NCBI RefSeq assembly: GCF_030463565.1
Contig: NC_134656.1
Span: 8,689,501 to 8,753,500, forward strand
Length of the DNA stretch: 64,000 nt
Direction: 5' to 3'
Source of the DNA: Pelecanus crispus
Lineage: Eukaryota; Chordata; Aves; Pelecaniformes; Pelecanidae
Position numbers and translations under genes: made by a program. Below, one piece after another: positions 38,032 through 50,660 of this stretch. Below the pieces are notes generated by a model, which searched no databases, was not told the DNA's origin, and worked only from the letters and a program-made list of their open reading frames with translations. How positions within the stretch are numbered: position 1 is the stretch's first letter; each line of letters opens with the position of its first letter.

Positions 38032-41000
38032 ACTGGGTTATTTTTCAGCCAGTGCAGCATAAAAAGAACAAAAGAGAGGTGGGAGCACAGGCTGGTTTAG
38101 CCATGATGCTGTTTAGTGGTGGTACTCAAATGTCATTGAACTAAACTGGGAGGCTTTGGCTCCGTGAACATGAAAACCCTGTCTAAAGACTTGGTGCCAT
38201 CATCCTTCCTCTTCCCACCCCTGGCTGGAAACAGGGATGGCAGCAAGTGGGTATTTGGGCTCATCCCAAACTGTAACTTCACCCTGAGAGAAAACACCAG
38301 GTCTCCTGGTTGTAAACCACTTGGGCTTTGTCATCTTCCGTGTTTAAACAGTTCTGAGCATCACGACTGCCCAAAATAAATAGCAGAGGTGAGGGTGATG
38401 GGCTGCTCCCTGATTATTGTAGGTGGTGATACCATTTCTGAGAGCTGCATTGCATTCAAGATTCAAGCTGTTCAGCCTTGACTTCACCATTACTCCCACT
38501 GAGTTCAGACAACTGCTGTCTTACAAAGCCTGTCTGGGAGAACTGGCATTCAGTATTTTGTATATGGTGGGTGAGGATGTGCCACCTTGGCACCGAGTTC
38601 TTCTTTCATGATGTCATATGGAGGTGACGCTCTGCATGATGACGCATGGCCAGGTCTTTCAACCCTCAGGCAATAACTTTATACCTTCTTTGACACAGCT
38701 GTAGGGATGATATATATATGTGCATTTCTTAAGATTACTTCAGGTAGTCTCTGAAGGCCCGAGTTCTTCCTAACCTTTTGCTTTTCCCAAAATAATAAGA
38801 AAGATTTCTCAGTCATCTTAAAACCTATTGGGAGGCCTATAGCTTCAGACTCAAATTGCAGCTTGAAAAGGTTTGTAGGAAACAAGTCTGCAAATGTATT
38901 TAGTGCATGAAAAATGATTTTCTAAAAAACATACAAGATGTTCTATTTCACCTAATTCTCTGTATTGATTTCTGTGGCATCATCTTCTTCCTTCTCCTTT
39001 TCTTCTTTTAATGCATTTCTATTTCTTCCGAACACACAAAAACCTGTTTCTTTTACAAAACAGAACAAAGAAGTTTTCCTTACCAATCAGTAATTTCGTT
39101 TTCTTTTGTAATTGTAAAAAGAAACTCCTGAAAAATCAATATATTGTTGCCAAGTCATACACAATTGGGAATGGAGCAAGCTTAGTAAATAAAGGAAATT
39201 GCAATTTTTTTCCTCTCTTTGGTCACCCTTTAGTACATTCAAGGTGACTGCCTACCTCTTTGGTGCTTCTGGTTTGCTCCCCCACCCCATCTATCCTCCC
39301 CTCCTCCCCGAAAATTTAAAAGTTAATCTCGGAGATGAAAAGAGAAGTTTGAAAAGAATTGTTCCTGGAGTCAAAATGCCTGATGTCCTAAATTACAGCA
39401 ACCCCCACCCCGAAGTGATTGGCTCCTTAAGGTAATCTGACCCCTCTCAATTAACTGGCACAGAGATAAAGATTGCTCATGCTAAAGTTGTCACATAACA
39501 CCAGGCTTAGAAATTGGAAAATCTCAAGTGAAAGAAGGATACCTGTTCGGCTGTATCAATAGTTTCAACGTATATCAATATTTGGATACAATTTACTCTC
39601 TTGATGTGCAAAATTGAGTGAATTTATGCACCTAACCTAACAAGAAGGGCTTCTTGTTGAATAACCGCTTTAATTAAAATGTATAAGAGACCATTTACTA
39701 ACTGAAGCTTTGAGAGCGCCAGGATCTGTGTTGCTTTTTTCAAGGCACAACTGCCATCTGCAAAGTATGCTCACAGAGTTTTGAACCTCGGATGTGAGCT
39801 CCTTACAAATCTAAGGGGGGCAGAAAAAGATGTTTTACTGACTTGATTTGCACCTGCAATTAAACAGACACACAGGCTAGGCTAATTTACACTGAAACTT
39901 AATTGCAAGCATAAATCTTGTGTATACAAATGACATAAATAAAACCTCTCCTAGATGTCCATGATCTGTTACACAAAGGAGCCAAGAGTCCCATATCTCC
40001 TTTTTTTTCACGGTTATAGGTCTCACTTTGGGACACGGAATTACTTTAATGCATTTGTCTTCCCTGAAAATACCTAACTGTGGGATGTCAAAAAAATAAA
40101 TCAGGATCCAATTTGTCCTGGAGTACCTTTAAACAGAGATGCTATTAACAATTAATCAGCAAAAAGAATGTGGGGAAACACAAGCATGAGGGTTACAATT
40201 TATTAACTGTAATTCCAGCTCATTTGAGCATCTTGCAAAGGTGCTTTGCTGCTCTTGTATTTTTGTGGAGGGAGCCAGGGTTGAGTGTTATGAGGAATGG
40301 GCCAAGGGATTATAGATTGGCTGAGGCCATTTTTATCTTCTAAACAATACTGCGTGTGTGGAAGGCACTTTGAAGGCTCCAGGGGTGAGCAATATATGAC
40401 TGGACCAGCATTCTTTACATGAGTGGCAAGTTTTTGATGAAGCCTAAAGGAGAAGCTAAAAAAGAGACCATCAAAAAAGAACAAAAAGTAACCCTAGCTG
40501 GGTGTTTCCCCTGAAAATACCTCTCACATAACAACTTATTTCCATATAAGCTTGAATGTTTGGGGGCTTTTGAGGTGCCTGGAGAAGGAGATTGAATGAG
40601 GCTAAGACGTAGAAGGCTCAAGAGACCTGAAGTTGTTTCATGCCTGGACCAGAATGGAGCACCCTCTCAATAATGCTGATGTCTTTATGGAGGCTTATAT
40701 TGAAATAGGACTAGATATTTTGAGGGTTGAACTTTAATTTCATTTTGTCATTAGGCTGATCAGTTAAGAGGCTGCTAGAGTTGTTTTGTTTCTCTTCCAC
40801 AAAATGTATTCTCTACGGTTTTCCTCCTTGAGTTATGAGCCTGCTGTTATTCTGAGAAGCCTGCTTATGGTGTGACCTTCTTAACCAGTGCTCTAGTGGC
40901 TGGAGGCTCGCAGTAGTGCCAAGACTAAAGGCCACAAACAGGAAAAGATATCATATGGGGGAAAAAAAAAAAGTTTTCAGGCTTTTGTCCTTTACGTGCT

Positions 41001-42154
41001 GCAAGGTGTCAAGCACTGAACCAGCGCTGAGACCATTGTTCAACCAACTGCTCTTTTCAAATGGAAATGCCTGCAAAAGCCATGTCAGCAAAAGGAATTC
41101 TTTGCTTAAACTGTGGCTCCTAGCTTATATCCTACAATAAAACCCGAGGCCTATTAGTCCATACTTAGGACTTGTTACTAGGTTTTAAAGCTCCTTTCAG
41201 GCACAGTTTTAGCCTAATCTGGCTGTATCACTAGCATGAACAAGATTATGAAGCTGCAAGGTTATGTTGCCTTTGACTTGTGAGTGTATGTCAAAAGTCT
41301 GGTTTATAGTTTCCACCAGTGCAACTGCCTTTTAAAAAAATATCTTTCTGCAGAAGGCACTGGAGCGACACGGGACTAGCGACGTCCACACAGGAAACAG
41401 GATCAAGGATTTCCAAAGGTCTGTTGATTTTTCAGCTTTCATGCTCTGAAGATATATTTCCTTTGAAGTGTCTCAAACAGGGTAGTATCCAATTATATTT
41501 GTAATCCCAATCTAATTCAATCAGGGACTCTAATTATAGAAGGTCTGTCTCTTAATCTAGTTAAAGTCTGTCGAGTAGACTGCACCTCAGCTAACATAAC
41601 TAAATTAAAATTCAAGCTGTTGAACACTTGTAATCAGGGATAACCAAGATACAGGCAGAACTAGCTGAAAAGTGGGAAGTTTGTAAGGGAGATGGGCTGA
41701 TCTTCATTTAATGTCCAAACCTTGCATCAGTTCTACTTGCAGCTACTCCCTGCCAATTACAAAGGGCTCCCTTCTAATTATAAAGGGCCTTAAAAAGGAC
41801 TTTTGGGCTGAGCCAAATACAACAACTATTTTAGCTTTATCTAGTTGTTTTCTTCCCCTTGAACGCTTCATCCCAGCTCCTCTAGCAGTGGGCTCAGGAG
41901 CACTAATGCAGTGCCACTTGCACAAGTGCATCACCTTGCAACTCTCTGGAGTGCATGGCCCAGCAGCTGCTTGGGCTTACCTGCTTATTGCGTGGCTATG
42001 GCACATCTGGAGCAACCAGGCAGACACCCAGGCCTCACACAAATCCACCCTCACTCACACACATCCATGAAAAAGTCTCACCTGAAGAGCCTCTGTGTTC
42101 TTGAGTGGACCGTGTGCATTGAGGGACAGCAGGTGGTTGACCTGACATGCATCG

Positions 42155-42176
42155 GTGATGCACCATGGTGCATCAC
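42155..42176. repeat. 22-bp perfect palindrome
   Basis: Half-site GTGATGCACCA followed immediately by its exact reverse complement TGGTGCATCAC, centred between 42165 and 42166. There is no spacer. The phrase GTGCATCAC also occurs at 41927-41935. Confidence 0.9.
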
Positions 42177-43519
42177 TGCAGGGAATAATCAGACAGTGTT
42201 AAGGGTCTTGTAGGTATAAAAGCAGGCAGATTGTAAAAGAGCTGTCAGGGGAACTTTACAGGTAGTGGTAGCCCTGCTAGCCAGTCGTGCTGCATCAGTG
42301 TGATTTCAGAAAACACATCACTCCAGTTAACTAACCAATGTTAAAACCAGCAGGTCCTAAAACAGTTTGATCAGCCAGTGTGGATGGGGTTACAATGAAA
42401 CAACTGAGCTTCATAGGCAGGAATACTTCAGGATTGCGGGTTTTTGTTTTGGTTCTCTGAGGGTTTTTTAATTTATACCAGAATTGGCTGGCTGAAGTGA
42501 CTTTGGCCAGCAAACCAGCAAAGATGTCCTATTGTGTTTAATCATACTTGGGGGCAGCTATTAAATGTAATTAGTTCTGTCCCAACTGCCAGTTGCTCAG
42601 TTTCAATGTATTTACCCACCAATTCCAGGCTCCCTCAGTTTTAAGGGCTGTACTTAAGCTACCTTGACGAAAACTAAAGTCCGTTTCAACCATTTTGGGA
42701 GACAATGTATGAACTAACACTTAACAATCATTTCCTTTGTTTGAAGAGAAAATTGAGTCACAATACTGTCTTTTGCTGAAAGTGGTGTCTGACAGCAGGA
42801 GCACCTTGCAGAAAATGTCATTCTACCCCAGTTTCACCTGAACTTTCTGGTCTGATTTAAGACTTGTTTAGAAAGGCATATGCATTCTCTCAAATACAGT
42901 AATATAGCTACATGGCTATACAGCATCCAGACTGAATAAACACACTGCGATTTTCAGCATTATACCTGTAGTTTGAATTTTTGGTCATGAATCTTCCTGT
43001 GTAAAGAAATTAAAATGTAATTTTTTAGTTTTCCAATCTAAATAGAGATACTGAATAATATAAAAAGTGTAGTCTTAACTTCAGTGGGCTCGTTCTGCTG
43101 TGGCACTCCAGCATCTGTATGAAAAGCCAGACAAAATCCCTTTAACCATTCATTTAAAAGAATGGTATTGGAAATTTCATCAAAACTGGAGATACGCATT
43201 TAAATCAGTTTCTTGAAATAATATTACTTATGGCAGACAGAACATACTGCCATCTCTGAGTCTTGGTCAAGAATTGATCTGTAGGGAAGTTGGAAAGAGG
43301 AGAAGAAAGGGATGACTTTCTTCCATACTTTACTCTCAGTACAAGATCCATAAATTGCAAAAATAGGATACCACTCACAGTAAATTGTGCAGAAGTTCAA
43401 GAGCGATCATACTATTATATCCCCTCCATTTCCCCCCCTCATTCCTGGCATGAAGAGTACTAAGCTTGATCCTTTTAGATATTTAATACATCTTTCTGCA
43501 ACTAAGCTAATACTTCACC

Positions 43520-43548
<29 letters not shown>
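43520..43548. repeat. A29 homopolymer
   Basis: Twenty-nine consecutive A. There is no recognisable retrocopy 5' of it, so I do not call it a poly(A) tail. Confidence 0.85.
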
Positions 43549-43550
<2 letters not shown>

Positions 43551-45242
43551 GCAATTCATTCTTTTGTCCTTTTTTCTTTCAGGCTGTCATTGGGACAATT
43601 TTGTTTTGACTTCATTCTATTCATGGCTTTAAATGTTAACATTTTGGTTTTGTCCTATTGTCTTCTAACCATAACAGTTGAAGACAGGGGGCTTGGGGAT
43701 TTTTCGGTTGTTAATTTTTGTTATTTTTTAACTAAAAGCTGAGCTATCAAAGACCAGATGGCACCTCCAAAATCTGGTAATGCTCTGAATCTCTACTAAC
43801 AATTGGTTGCTAGTCCTTCATTAGGTATGGCATGAACCAAATTAACCACAACAAAACTAGCCAAATTTAGGACTGGGATATAACTGATAAAAATAATTAA
43901 TTGAGAAAACTGCTGTAGCAAAAGAAATGGAATTAGGTCTACAATGTAAAAAAAAAAAAAAAAAATCTTAATCATAGTTGTAAAATCAGAAAATGAGAGC
44001 TAATTTTACTAAGTAGAAGACCCCCGCTAAGTGGTATTTTGACATCTGAAAATAATTCAGTTTCGATCTTGGTGCTTCACTGACATGAACAAGGAAATTC
44101 ATAATTCTCTCTGCAAGCTGTTGTTTCAAGCCATCTCTGCAGACGATCGCAGGCCACTCGAGCCCAGCTAGCAGATTTTTCTTTGCAACCACCAGGAACA
44201 CGGACTTGGAAAGAGACCTTTTGGAACCAAGCTCAGTCGATTGCTAGGACAGGCAAGGTGTTCCATGTGCCTTTCTTGAGCTGCTTTTTAGGATAACGTA
44301 ATGGCACAATGCATTGACAAATTGATTATGAAGCAATACTACATGCAATTCAATCACAGTTATCTGAGATGATAAGGATACAGAGGGAGGTTGCCCTAAT
44401 CTGTTGCCTACTAAGTTGTCTTTAGTATTGCCATTTGATTAAATATTTCACCATCCCATTCAGATATGGTTTGGTATTCACTGAAAAAATTATACCTCAT
44501 AATCAAACCCCATTAGCCTAGTTCCTAATTATGAAAGGGATTTACCATTGGCAAATGGCAGCCCTGATGCACTGGAGGCAGGGGCTGCCGGCTCATAGCA
44601 CTTACTCCAAGACCCTTACACCACTGCTGGCCCTATATCCCCCCTGTTAAAAGGGATAATAATTGGACATCTCCAAAGGCTCCATTACAGCTTAGTGCTA
44701 AAAAAAGGTTTGTGTACCTTGTCTGGAAGGAAACGATCTCACAGGATTCCTGTAACTATCTGTGATGTATCATTGGGTCATGAAATTCAGTGAAGACAGC
44801 ACGACAATGGCAAGTTACGCTTACCTCTGATCTTACGTTTATTCTGAAGCAAGTAAGTGTTTGAAAATGAACAAATATTGCAGAGGAGGGGGAATGCAAT
44901 TCGTTTAACAGTTAATCCATTCCTTAAAATACTTGGTTTGTATTCTTGGACAAAGCTGGATCGCTCATTCTCCAGATTGCATCTGCCATCTAATACAAAA
45001 TATTACACGAAGACGCTTTTCATGGTGTGAGAAATAGAGTTGATAATGTTTACTCTTGCCTAGATGAAAAGCTTGGGCATTTTAACAAACATCCAGAGAT
45101 TTGTTTGTTTACCTGCCTAGCCCACATGCCTCTCATTCCTCCTGGCTGAGGAGCCAGTTGGTGATTCTTTCAAAAAGTTACAATTCCTGTATTATTCCTT
45201 CCCTTGCTTGGGAGAGCTGAGGTTTGAAATTAAGTTGCTTCC

Positions 45243-45278
45243 TGCATCTTTGGTCAGATGCATCTTTGGTAAAATGCA
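45243..45278. repeat. 16-bp tandem repeat, 2.3 copies
   Basis: TGCATCTTTGGTCAGA at 45243-45258 is followed directly by TGCATCTTTGGTAAAA and then TGCAT. Confidence 0.8.
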
Positions 45279-46482
45279 TTTTAGATGTAACAGTCTAGAA
45301 CCCATGGGAATCAGCAGTCCATTAGTTGCATTAGGAGTACCATTATGAAGGTGGTATTTCTATAGTGTTTATAAAATCTGAGAATTGGCAGCATTGTCGG
45401 CCTCAGTACAAGAGACTGTTTACAAGAGGGAGGGGAACTACGATTTTTTTACTTGTTACACCCTCGTGTTGTTTCTTTCTCCTTCATCTTTCCATAGTAT
45501 AATGGAGCTGAGAAGATCTTGCCACCTCAGAGCTCCTTCTCCCCTCTTCAGTCTCATCATCAATGTCTAAATATTATTCCTAAAACGTTATAATGCAAAA
45601 TAATGTAACCTCTTCACAGTAATCCCCAGCTAATGGAGCTGGAGTGAACAGTGGATGTGGGGCAACCAGATGGCTAAGCAGAGTCACAACCACTAAAGCA
45701 AGAGGGCTTGCTGCTATCAGAAAGTTTCAAACCAATATAAATGGCTGCTCACACATAATAACTAGTTGTTAATTAATAACAGTTCTGTGGTGCTCTTACA
45801 TGGACACTGTGTTTGTTTAGTGATGGGAGGAAAACATGAAGCTCTGTTAATGCCTTTGTTGCAGCTCTTCACTACTGTTTTACTTAATATTTTGGCTCTT
45901 AAATGTTTAGGACTGAGTGTCCAAGGGAATTCAGTGACTAAATCCCTGTAGGATGTTCAAAAGAATTAGCATCAAAGATTTTAGCACAGCGATAAAAAAA
46001 GTGGAAGCAAATTCAGGAGAGCTTCTAAATTTAACCTAAAGCTTATTCATGAATAGGTGTGCCCCTTTATATGTATTTGTGGGCAAATACAATTAAGTAG
46101 GACTGTTGCTTTAGTGAGGGTAGTTGTATTAACAATTCCCACATGGAAGGTACGTAAGCTATATTGTGGCCATATTTAACTGCAGCTGTACTAAAAGCAT
46201 CACTAGGTCAAGAAGCAAGTTGTTCCCTGAGTAGCAGGCTAAGGAAGCCTCTTTCTAAAGGTTTGTGCTCCATGATTCTCCCACTCCTCAGTCTGATATC
46301 CACAACCTGCGAGGGTGGCTCGAGCCAGCGTGTGTGTGCAGATCTGGAGGAACAATTTGGCTGATGGGCCAGCAGTGCATATGTGCTATCTGGCTTGCTG
46401 GCTGCCATGTGCGTAAGGTTTGAACCATGATTCTTTCTTTCAGTGAGGACGTTAATTTAAATCTTTCTTCCCTATCCAGATG

Positions 46483-46517
46483 CTCACAGCTTGCAAGATG
46501 TCTCACAGCTTGCAAGA
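46483..46517. repeat. 19-bp tandem duplication
   Basis: CTCACAGCTTGCAAGA at 46483-46498 recurs at 46502-46517. Confidence 0.8.
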
Positions 46518-47999
46518 ACTCCTATCTTCAGAACTGCTACTGTGCTACCAGTTTTGACTGAAGTGGGCAGCAGGTTCAATAGTTTACTTGGAAGGTGGAT
46601 GGATAGGTGGACTATGGAAAAATGTAACTTTTATTTTCTTATAAAGTAGGAGAAAAAAGGTCTCTTAATTACCACAGTTATAATAGTATAAAAGACTGTT
46701 TAAAGAGAGTGTCTTGTGGTTTTGGATTCGGTTAGTCTAGTCTGGAGGAGTCATAAGTACTTACCAACGTGAAATTTAACGTACTTATTAACCACTTCTG
46801 AATTTGAATGTCTGGGTCTCTGCATTCAGTCTTGATTAACTGGCCCAACAATGAACGTTAATTACCCTGATTTACATTGCTATGGTCAACTTCATATCAG
46901 CAAACTTGGGGCTTCCTAACATGTTCCAACAGGGTAACATTCAAGTCATCTTCCATGGAGCGGAGATAAGCCCCAAGAGCCTATGCTGGGGGATTTATCC
47001 TGCAATGAGCTGCAGTAAGGTAGAGGAGGAAGAACACAGGAGGAAAGTGAACTGGTGTGCCTCAAAGCTTATTAAGACATCCCTCCCCCCTCCCCCCAAG
47101 CTATAAAGAGCCAGGTAATATATGGTGCAACTTAGGAAAAGGCATTTTTATTTACATTTAGATTCTGAATACAGAAAATAAATAAATAAAAAAAATTAAC
47201 TACGTTTTAAACTTCTTCCCAGCAATAAACTGAGCTGATCAGAGTAGGACAGCACAGGATTTAAGACAATGTTCTTTACCTTGGTGGGAGTTAGCAAGTG
47301 TGCATATGGAGATATATACATGGCATATATATATGTGTGTCCATCTCCCCACAAACATACTTATCAGATTTTCCATAGTCCTAATCATTTTGCAGTGACA
47401 TTCCTGAAAGCAGGAATTTCCCAGGCTGGGCAGAGACGTGGTTCCTGCTGCTGGCAACAGTTTCTTGTGGCAATGAGTTCCACGTGCTCGTAATGCATGG
47501 CGTTAAAAAAGCTTCCTTTTATCAGCTTCGAGGGTGGGGCTGGGCTGCTGTTGGAACTATGCCTATCAAGAATGATGCCTCAGCTCTGTTGGTGGTAGAA
47601 GATTGTTCCTCTGGACTTTTCTTAAAAAAATAAATAAATGTCAAGCCAGAAAAGGAAGCCTGCTATTTTTCAAATCCAGAAGCTGTAATCATGCTAATCC
47701 ATATGATCGTGCTAAAGCCAAGCAACATGCCTTTTGCATATGATGTAATCATTCAGCGTAGCCTATTTATAATCACCACTGGCTGGGAACACCTTCCCAG
47801 AAAAATATAATCAGGAGAGTTTTTCCTTGGTCACACTCCTCCTCTTCCTCCCGATATGTTTCAGTCAGCTGTGCTCTTTCTCCTACTTTTGCTGTCTTCC
47901 CAGCCTTAAATATAGCAATGTCCCTTGCTTTTTTATTTTTCTTTTTAAACTAACACTTTCCACGTCTTCTATTCATTTGGTGTGTTACAGCCATACTGA

Positions 48000-48056
48000 G
48001 TGAAATCCCAGTCCTCTGAAATCAATACCAAAACTTCCATTGATTTCATATAATAT
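48000..48056. repeat. Ancient interspersed repeat fragment
   Basis: GTGAAATCCCAGTCCTCTGA followed by CAATACCAAAACTTCCATTGATTTCA fits the same old repeat phrase as at 26.2 kb (GTGAAATCCTGGCCCC...AAAACTCCCATTGACTTCA). Confidence 0.4.
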
Positions 48057-48059
48057 ATT

Positions 48060-49155
48060 CTTTTAAATTCAGTACAAATGCTCCACATGAGTCATCTATT
48101 TTAAATATGGATCTACTGTACAGGGCTGTCTGTCGCTCAGCTTGATACATAAAACAGCGTGTTTAATAAATTCGCTGGTGTGGGTTGGTAGCATTATGTG
48201 TAATAAATGAAAATCTGTTGGTCGTACTGAGCATATCAAGTGTAAAAGGAGAAAATTCATCAATGTAAATATCTATCTGCGGATCAATTGGTATCAATCT
48301 TGTTTAACAGTCTATTTCCTCAGGACACACTTTGGAAACAAAGAGCATTTCAAACTGCTGGCTAAACAAACAAATATATAGAAGCTCTTTGGGCAACATG
48401 GGGGTGGAGTAATAACCAGATAAGAATGGTCAGCAATTTTAAATACCTGTTAATATCTTCTATTTTATATTAGTAAATACAGCGTTTCTTTTGATGTAAC
48501 ATGTCCATTAAAGTGCATCATGAGTAGGGGTTTGTAGAACCATCGTTTGCTTGCAGAGGAAAGGGCAAGGAAAGTGGGCTGAAAAACAAAATTTGTCCCC
48601 TGACCTCCATGTTCAATAATTGTCCAAGGAGGAGGGTGATACCTTCGGCTCTGCAAGATTTTTTTCTAGGGTTTGTATTATCCTTAGCTAAAAAAAAAAA
48701 AAAAAACAAAACACAGCCAAACCTTAAGAGACACTATAAAAACAAAACAAAACCCCAAGAGGATATATAACTAATTAGATCATGATGCACTGCTTACCTT
48801 GGTCTACAATGTTAAGATCTTTTCATGGCTGTCCCATGCAAACTACAGCTCCTCCCTTCTCAAGCATCACAAAAAAAAAAAAAAAAGACATAATGCTGAG
48901 CAGTACCATGGACACTTGGCATGACTGTATGCGCAGGCACAAACTTTAGAATATAATAAATAATCCCAGGGTTTTTTGCAAGGTTAAAATGCTGGTAAAG
49001 TAACTGGTAAAATGAGACTGTGGTGTTGTGCAATGTGCTGTGGCAATTGCGTGGCCTCGTTAGGTACCATTGCTTCCTCCCTCCACCTTCCCGCTGTCTA
49101 GCAAGATTGGGGTTTCCATTCTACATCGCCCTTCTGAAGCTCATGTCATCTCAGA
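48060..49155. other. Upstream flank of SALL4, no gene seen
   Basis: Unique AT-rich DNA at 48.06-48.47 kb, then A-runs at 48690-48706 and about 48869-48884. No coding signal. Confidence 0.6.
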
Positions 49156-49159
49156 TGGA

Positions 49160-49340
49160 CGTTTATCCTCACAACAGCTTTGCAGCTGGGAAAAGTCATC
49201 CTCAGTTCAAGAGTGGGAAACTGAGGCACAGACCCTGTTAATTGTTTGCTGATGAATGCAGTGGCAAGTGCGCGTTGAGTCCGACTTTGACTGAACCTAG
49301 GTCTTCTGAACCCTTACCCAGTGCCCTGCTCCTCCAAATC
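49160..49340 (-). repeat. MIR-like SINE, nearly full length
   Basis: In order: ATCCTCACAACAGCTTTG, a diverged middle, GGGAAACTGAGGCACAGACC, a diverged AGTGGCAAGTG, then GAACCTAGGTCTTCTGAACC and CAGTGCCCTGCTCC. This is the complete antisense order of MIR (ATCCTCACAACAACCC, GAGGAAACTGAGGCACAGAG, GTGGCAGAG, GAACCCAGGTCTG, GCCCGTGCTC). It lies about 1.3 kb upstream of the SALL4 start codon, at the edge of the CpG island. Confidence 0.75.
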
Positions 49341-50162
49341 AACAAAATCATCTCTTCACCAAATCAATCTCTCTCTCCAATGTCTTTTAGCAATCCATTT
49401 CATTTTTCATGGATAGATCGGGGGCGGTGGGGGGATGATGACAGACTGGGTGTTCTACATGAAAACAAAAAAACCTCATGTCTCCCACAAAGATTTGCCA
49501 ATCCACGTCTCCAAATAGTCGAGGATCCTCACGTTTTTGCCTACGCAAGGTCCAGCTGGCTTCAGTGGGGGTCGGAGGGGTGGAGGTGACTGCTCTGTAA
49601 CACTCGGGGGCTTTGCAGTGAAGTAAATCCCGTCCCGCAGTCGCGTCCACCCGCGTGGGCTCTGTCCCCCGTGAGCCACCAAACGCCAAGGCCACCCGGC
49701 TGGGGCTTGGGGGGGTGGAAATTTAAACGCGGGGCATTTCCACATGGAACCCGACAGCAGAAGGGGGAAGTAAAAATGCAAATGATTCCACCGTGTACTT
49801 ACACACTCAACTTGGTGCAGGCAAACACTTTCAAAGCGCTCTTTTTTCACTTGCTTCAAGTTTTTCACACGAACCTTTTACATGTCTAACGTTTTTATTT
49901 GCTGCTAAAAATACAACTGCCGCGATTTCGTCGGCTTCCCAGAAAGTGAGACTTAGAAGCAGCCTTTAAACAAACGGAGCAACGCCGAGCATAATTACGC
50001 GCCGTCTGGATCCGCTTTTAAAGCCCCTTAACTCGCCCGCACCACCGGGAGAGCCCGGGCTCGCCCATTCGGGCAATCACCGCTCTTTCCTTTTCCACCT
50101 TATCTAACGACAGAGGGAAGAATTAGCATTGTCCCGGGCTTCTGCTTGCTTTGGGGAGGGGA

Positions 50163-50176
50163 GGGGGGGGGGGGGG
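50163..50176. repeat. G14 homopolymer
   Basis: Fourteen consecutive G on the + strand, directly after GGGGAGGGGA, about 490 bp before the SALL4 start codon. It has G-quadruplex potential. Confidence 0.9.
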
Positions 50177-50217
50177 AATGAAGGAAGAGAAAAAAAAAAA
50201 AAGTCTTTAAAGCACAA

Positions 50218-50226
50218 TATAAAAAG
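50218..50226 (+). promoter_or_regulatory. Possible TATA box upstream of SALL4
   Basis: TATAAAAAG, a good TATA match, lies about 440 bp before the start codon and just after a G14 run and an A-rich run. It would place a start near 50,245-50,250. CpG-island genes often lack a TATA box, so this may be chance in an A-rich stretch. Confidence 0.35.
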
Positions 50227-50456
50227 CGCAGGTGAGATAACAAAGGTATTGTCCGCGGGAAGCCGGGCTGCCGGCGTGTTTGTTTACCCTCCGAGCGGGG
50301 TCCTGCCCCCCGCCGCCCGGGGAGCGCTGCCCGCCCCCGGCCCCGGCCCCGGCCCCCGCGGGGCTCTCGCCCGGGCTCACGCCTTTGTCGCCCGCACGGG
50401 CGGGCCGGGCCGGGCCAGGACTACATCGCCCAGCGTGCCCCGCTGCGCCCCGATCA

Positions 50457-50660
50457 ATGGGCCTTATTTGAATAATCTGTGAGCCCTTGGACTCAGGCCA
50501 ATCAGCTGTCAGGGACCCATGATAAATCGCAATGCATTATTGATAATCATAATTACTCTGACATGCGCATTCCGCCCAATGGGGGTAATTTCCCAACTCT
50601 AGGAATTTGTTGTGAAGAGGAAAATAATTGCTACTATTTCGCTCCCGATGCTGGTGCACC
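50457..50660 (+). promoter_or_regulatory. SALL4 proximal promoter / 5' leader block with two CCAAT boxes
   Basis: An AT-rich block of about 200 bp embedded in the CpG island, directly before the start codon. It contains CCAAT at 50498-50502 (in the NF-Y-like context GGCCAATCAG) and again at 50576-50580. Between them lies a run of homeobox-type TGATAA, ATTATTGATAAT and CATAATTA motifs (50519-50555). The abrupt change in composition suggests constraint. The transcription start cannot be placed from sequence, so part of this may be transcribed leader. Confidence 0.55.

Larger units (their letters stand above)
34660..42150. other. Intergenic, no gene seen
   Basis: AT-rich DNA with microsatellite and homopolymer runs (A19 at 35427-35445, T22 at 38010-38031). 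No coding signal. Confidence 0.65.
42180..47995. other. Intergenic, no gene seen; possible conserved element near its end
   Basis: No coding signal. Small tandem duplications at 45.2 and 46.5 kb. The stretch at about 47.69-47.83 kb (TTTGCATATGATGTAATC, CTATTTATAATCACC and similar homeobox/POU-like phrases) looks regulatory by composition only. Confidence 0.6.

Noticed and set aside
43520-43548. Poly(A) tail of a processed pseudogene
   Set aside because: No recognisable retrocopied sequence or target-site duplication beside the A29 run.
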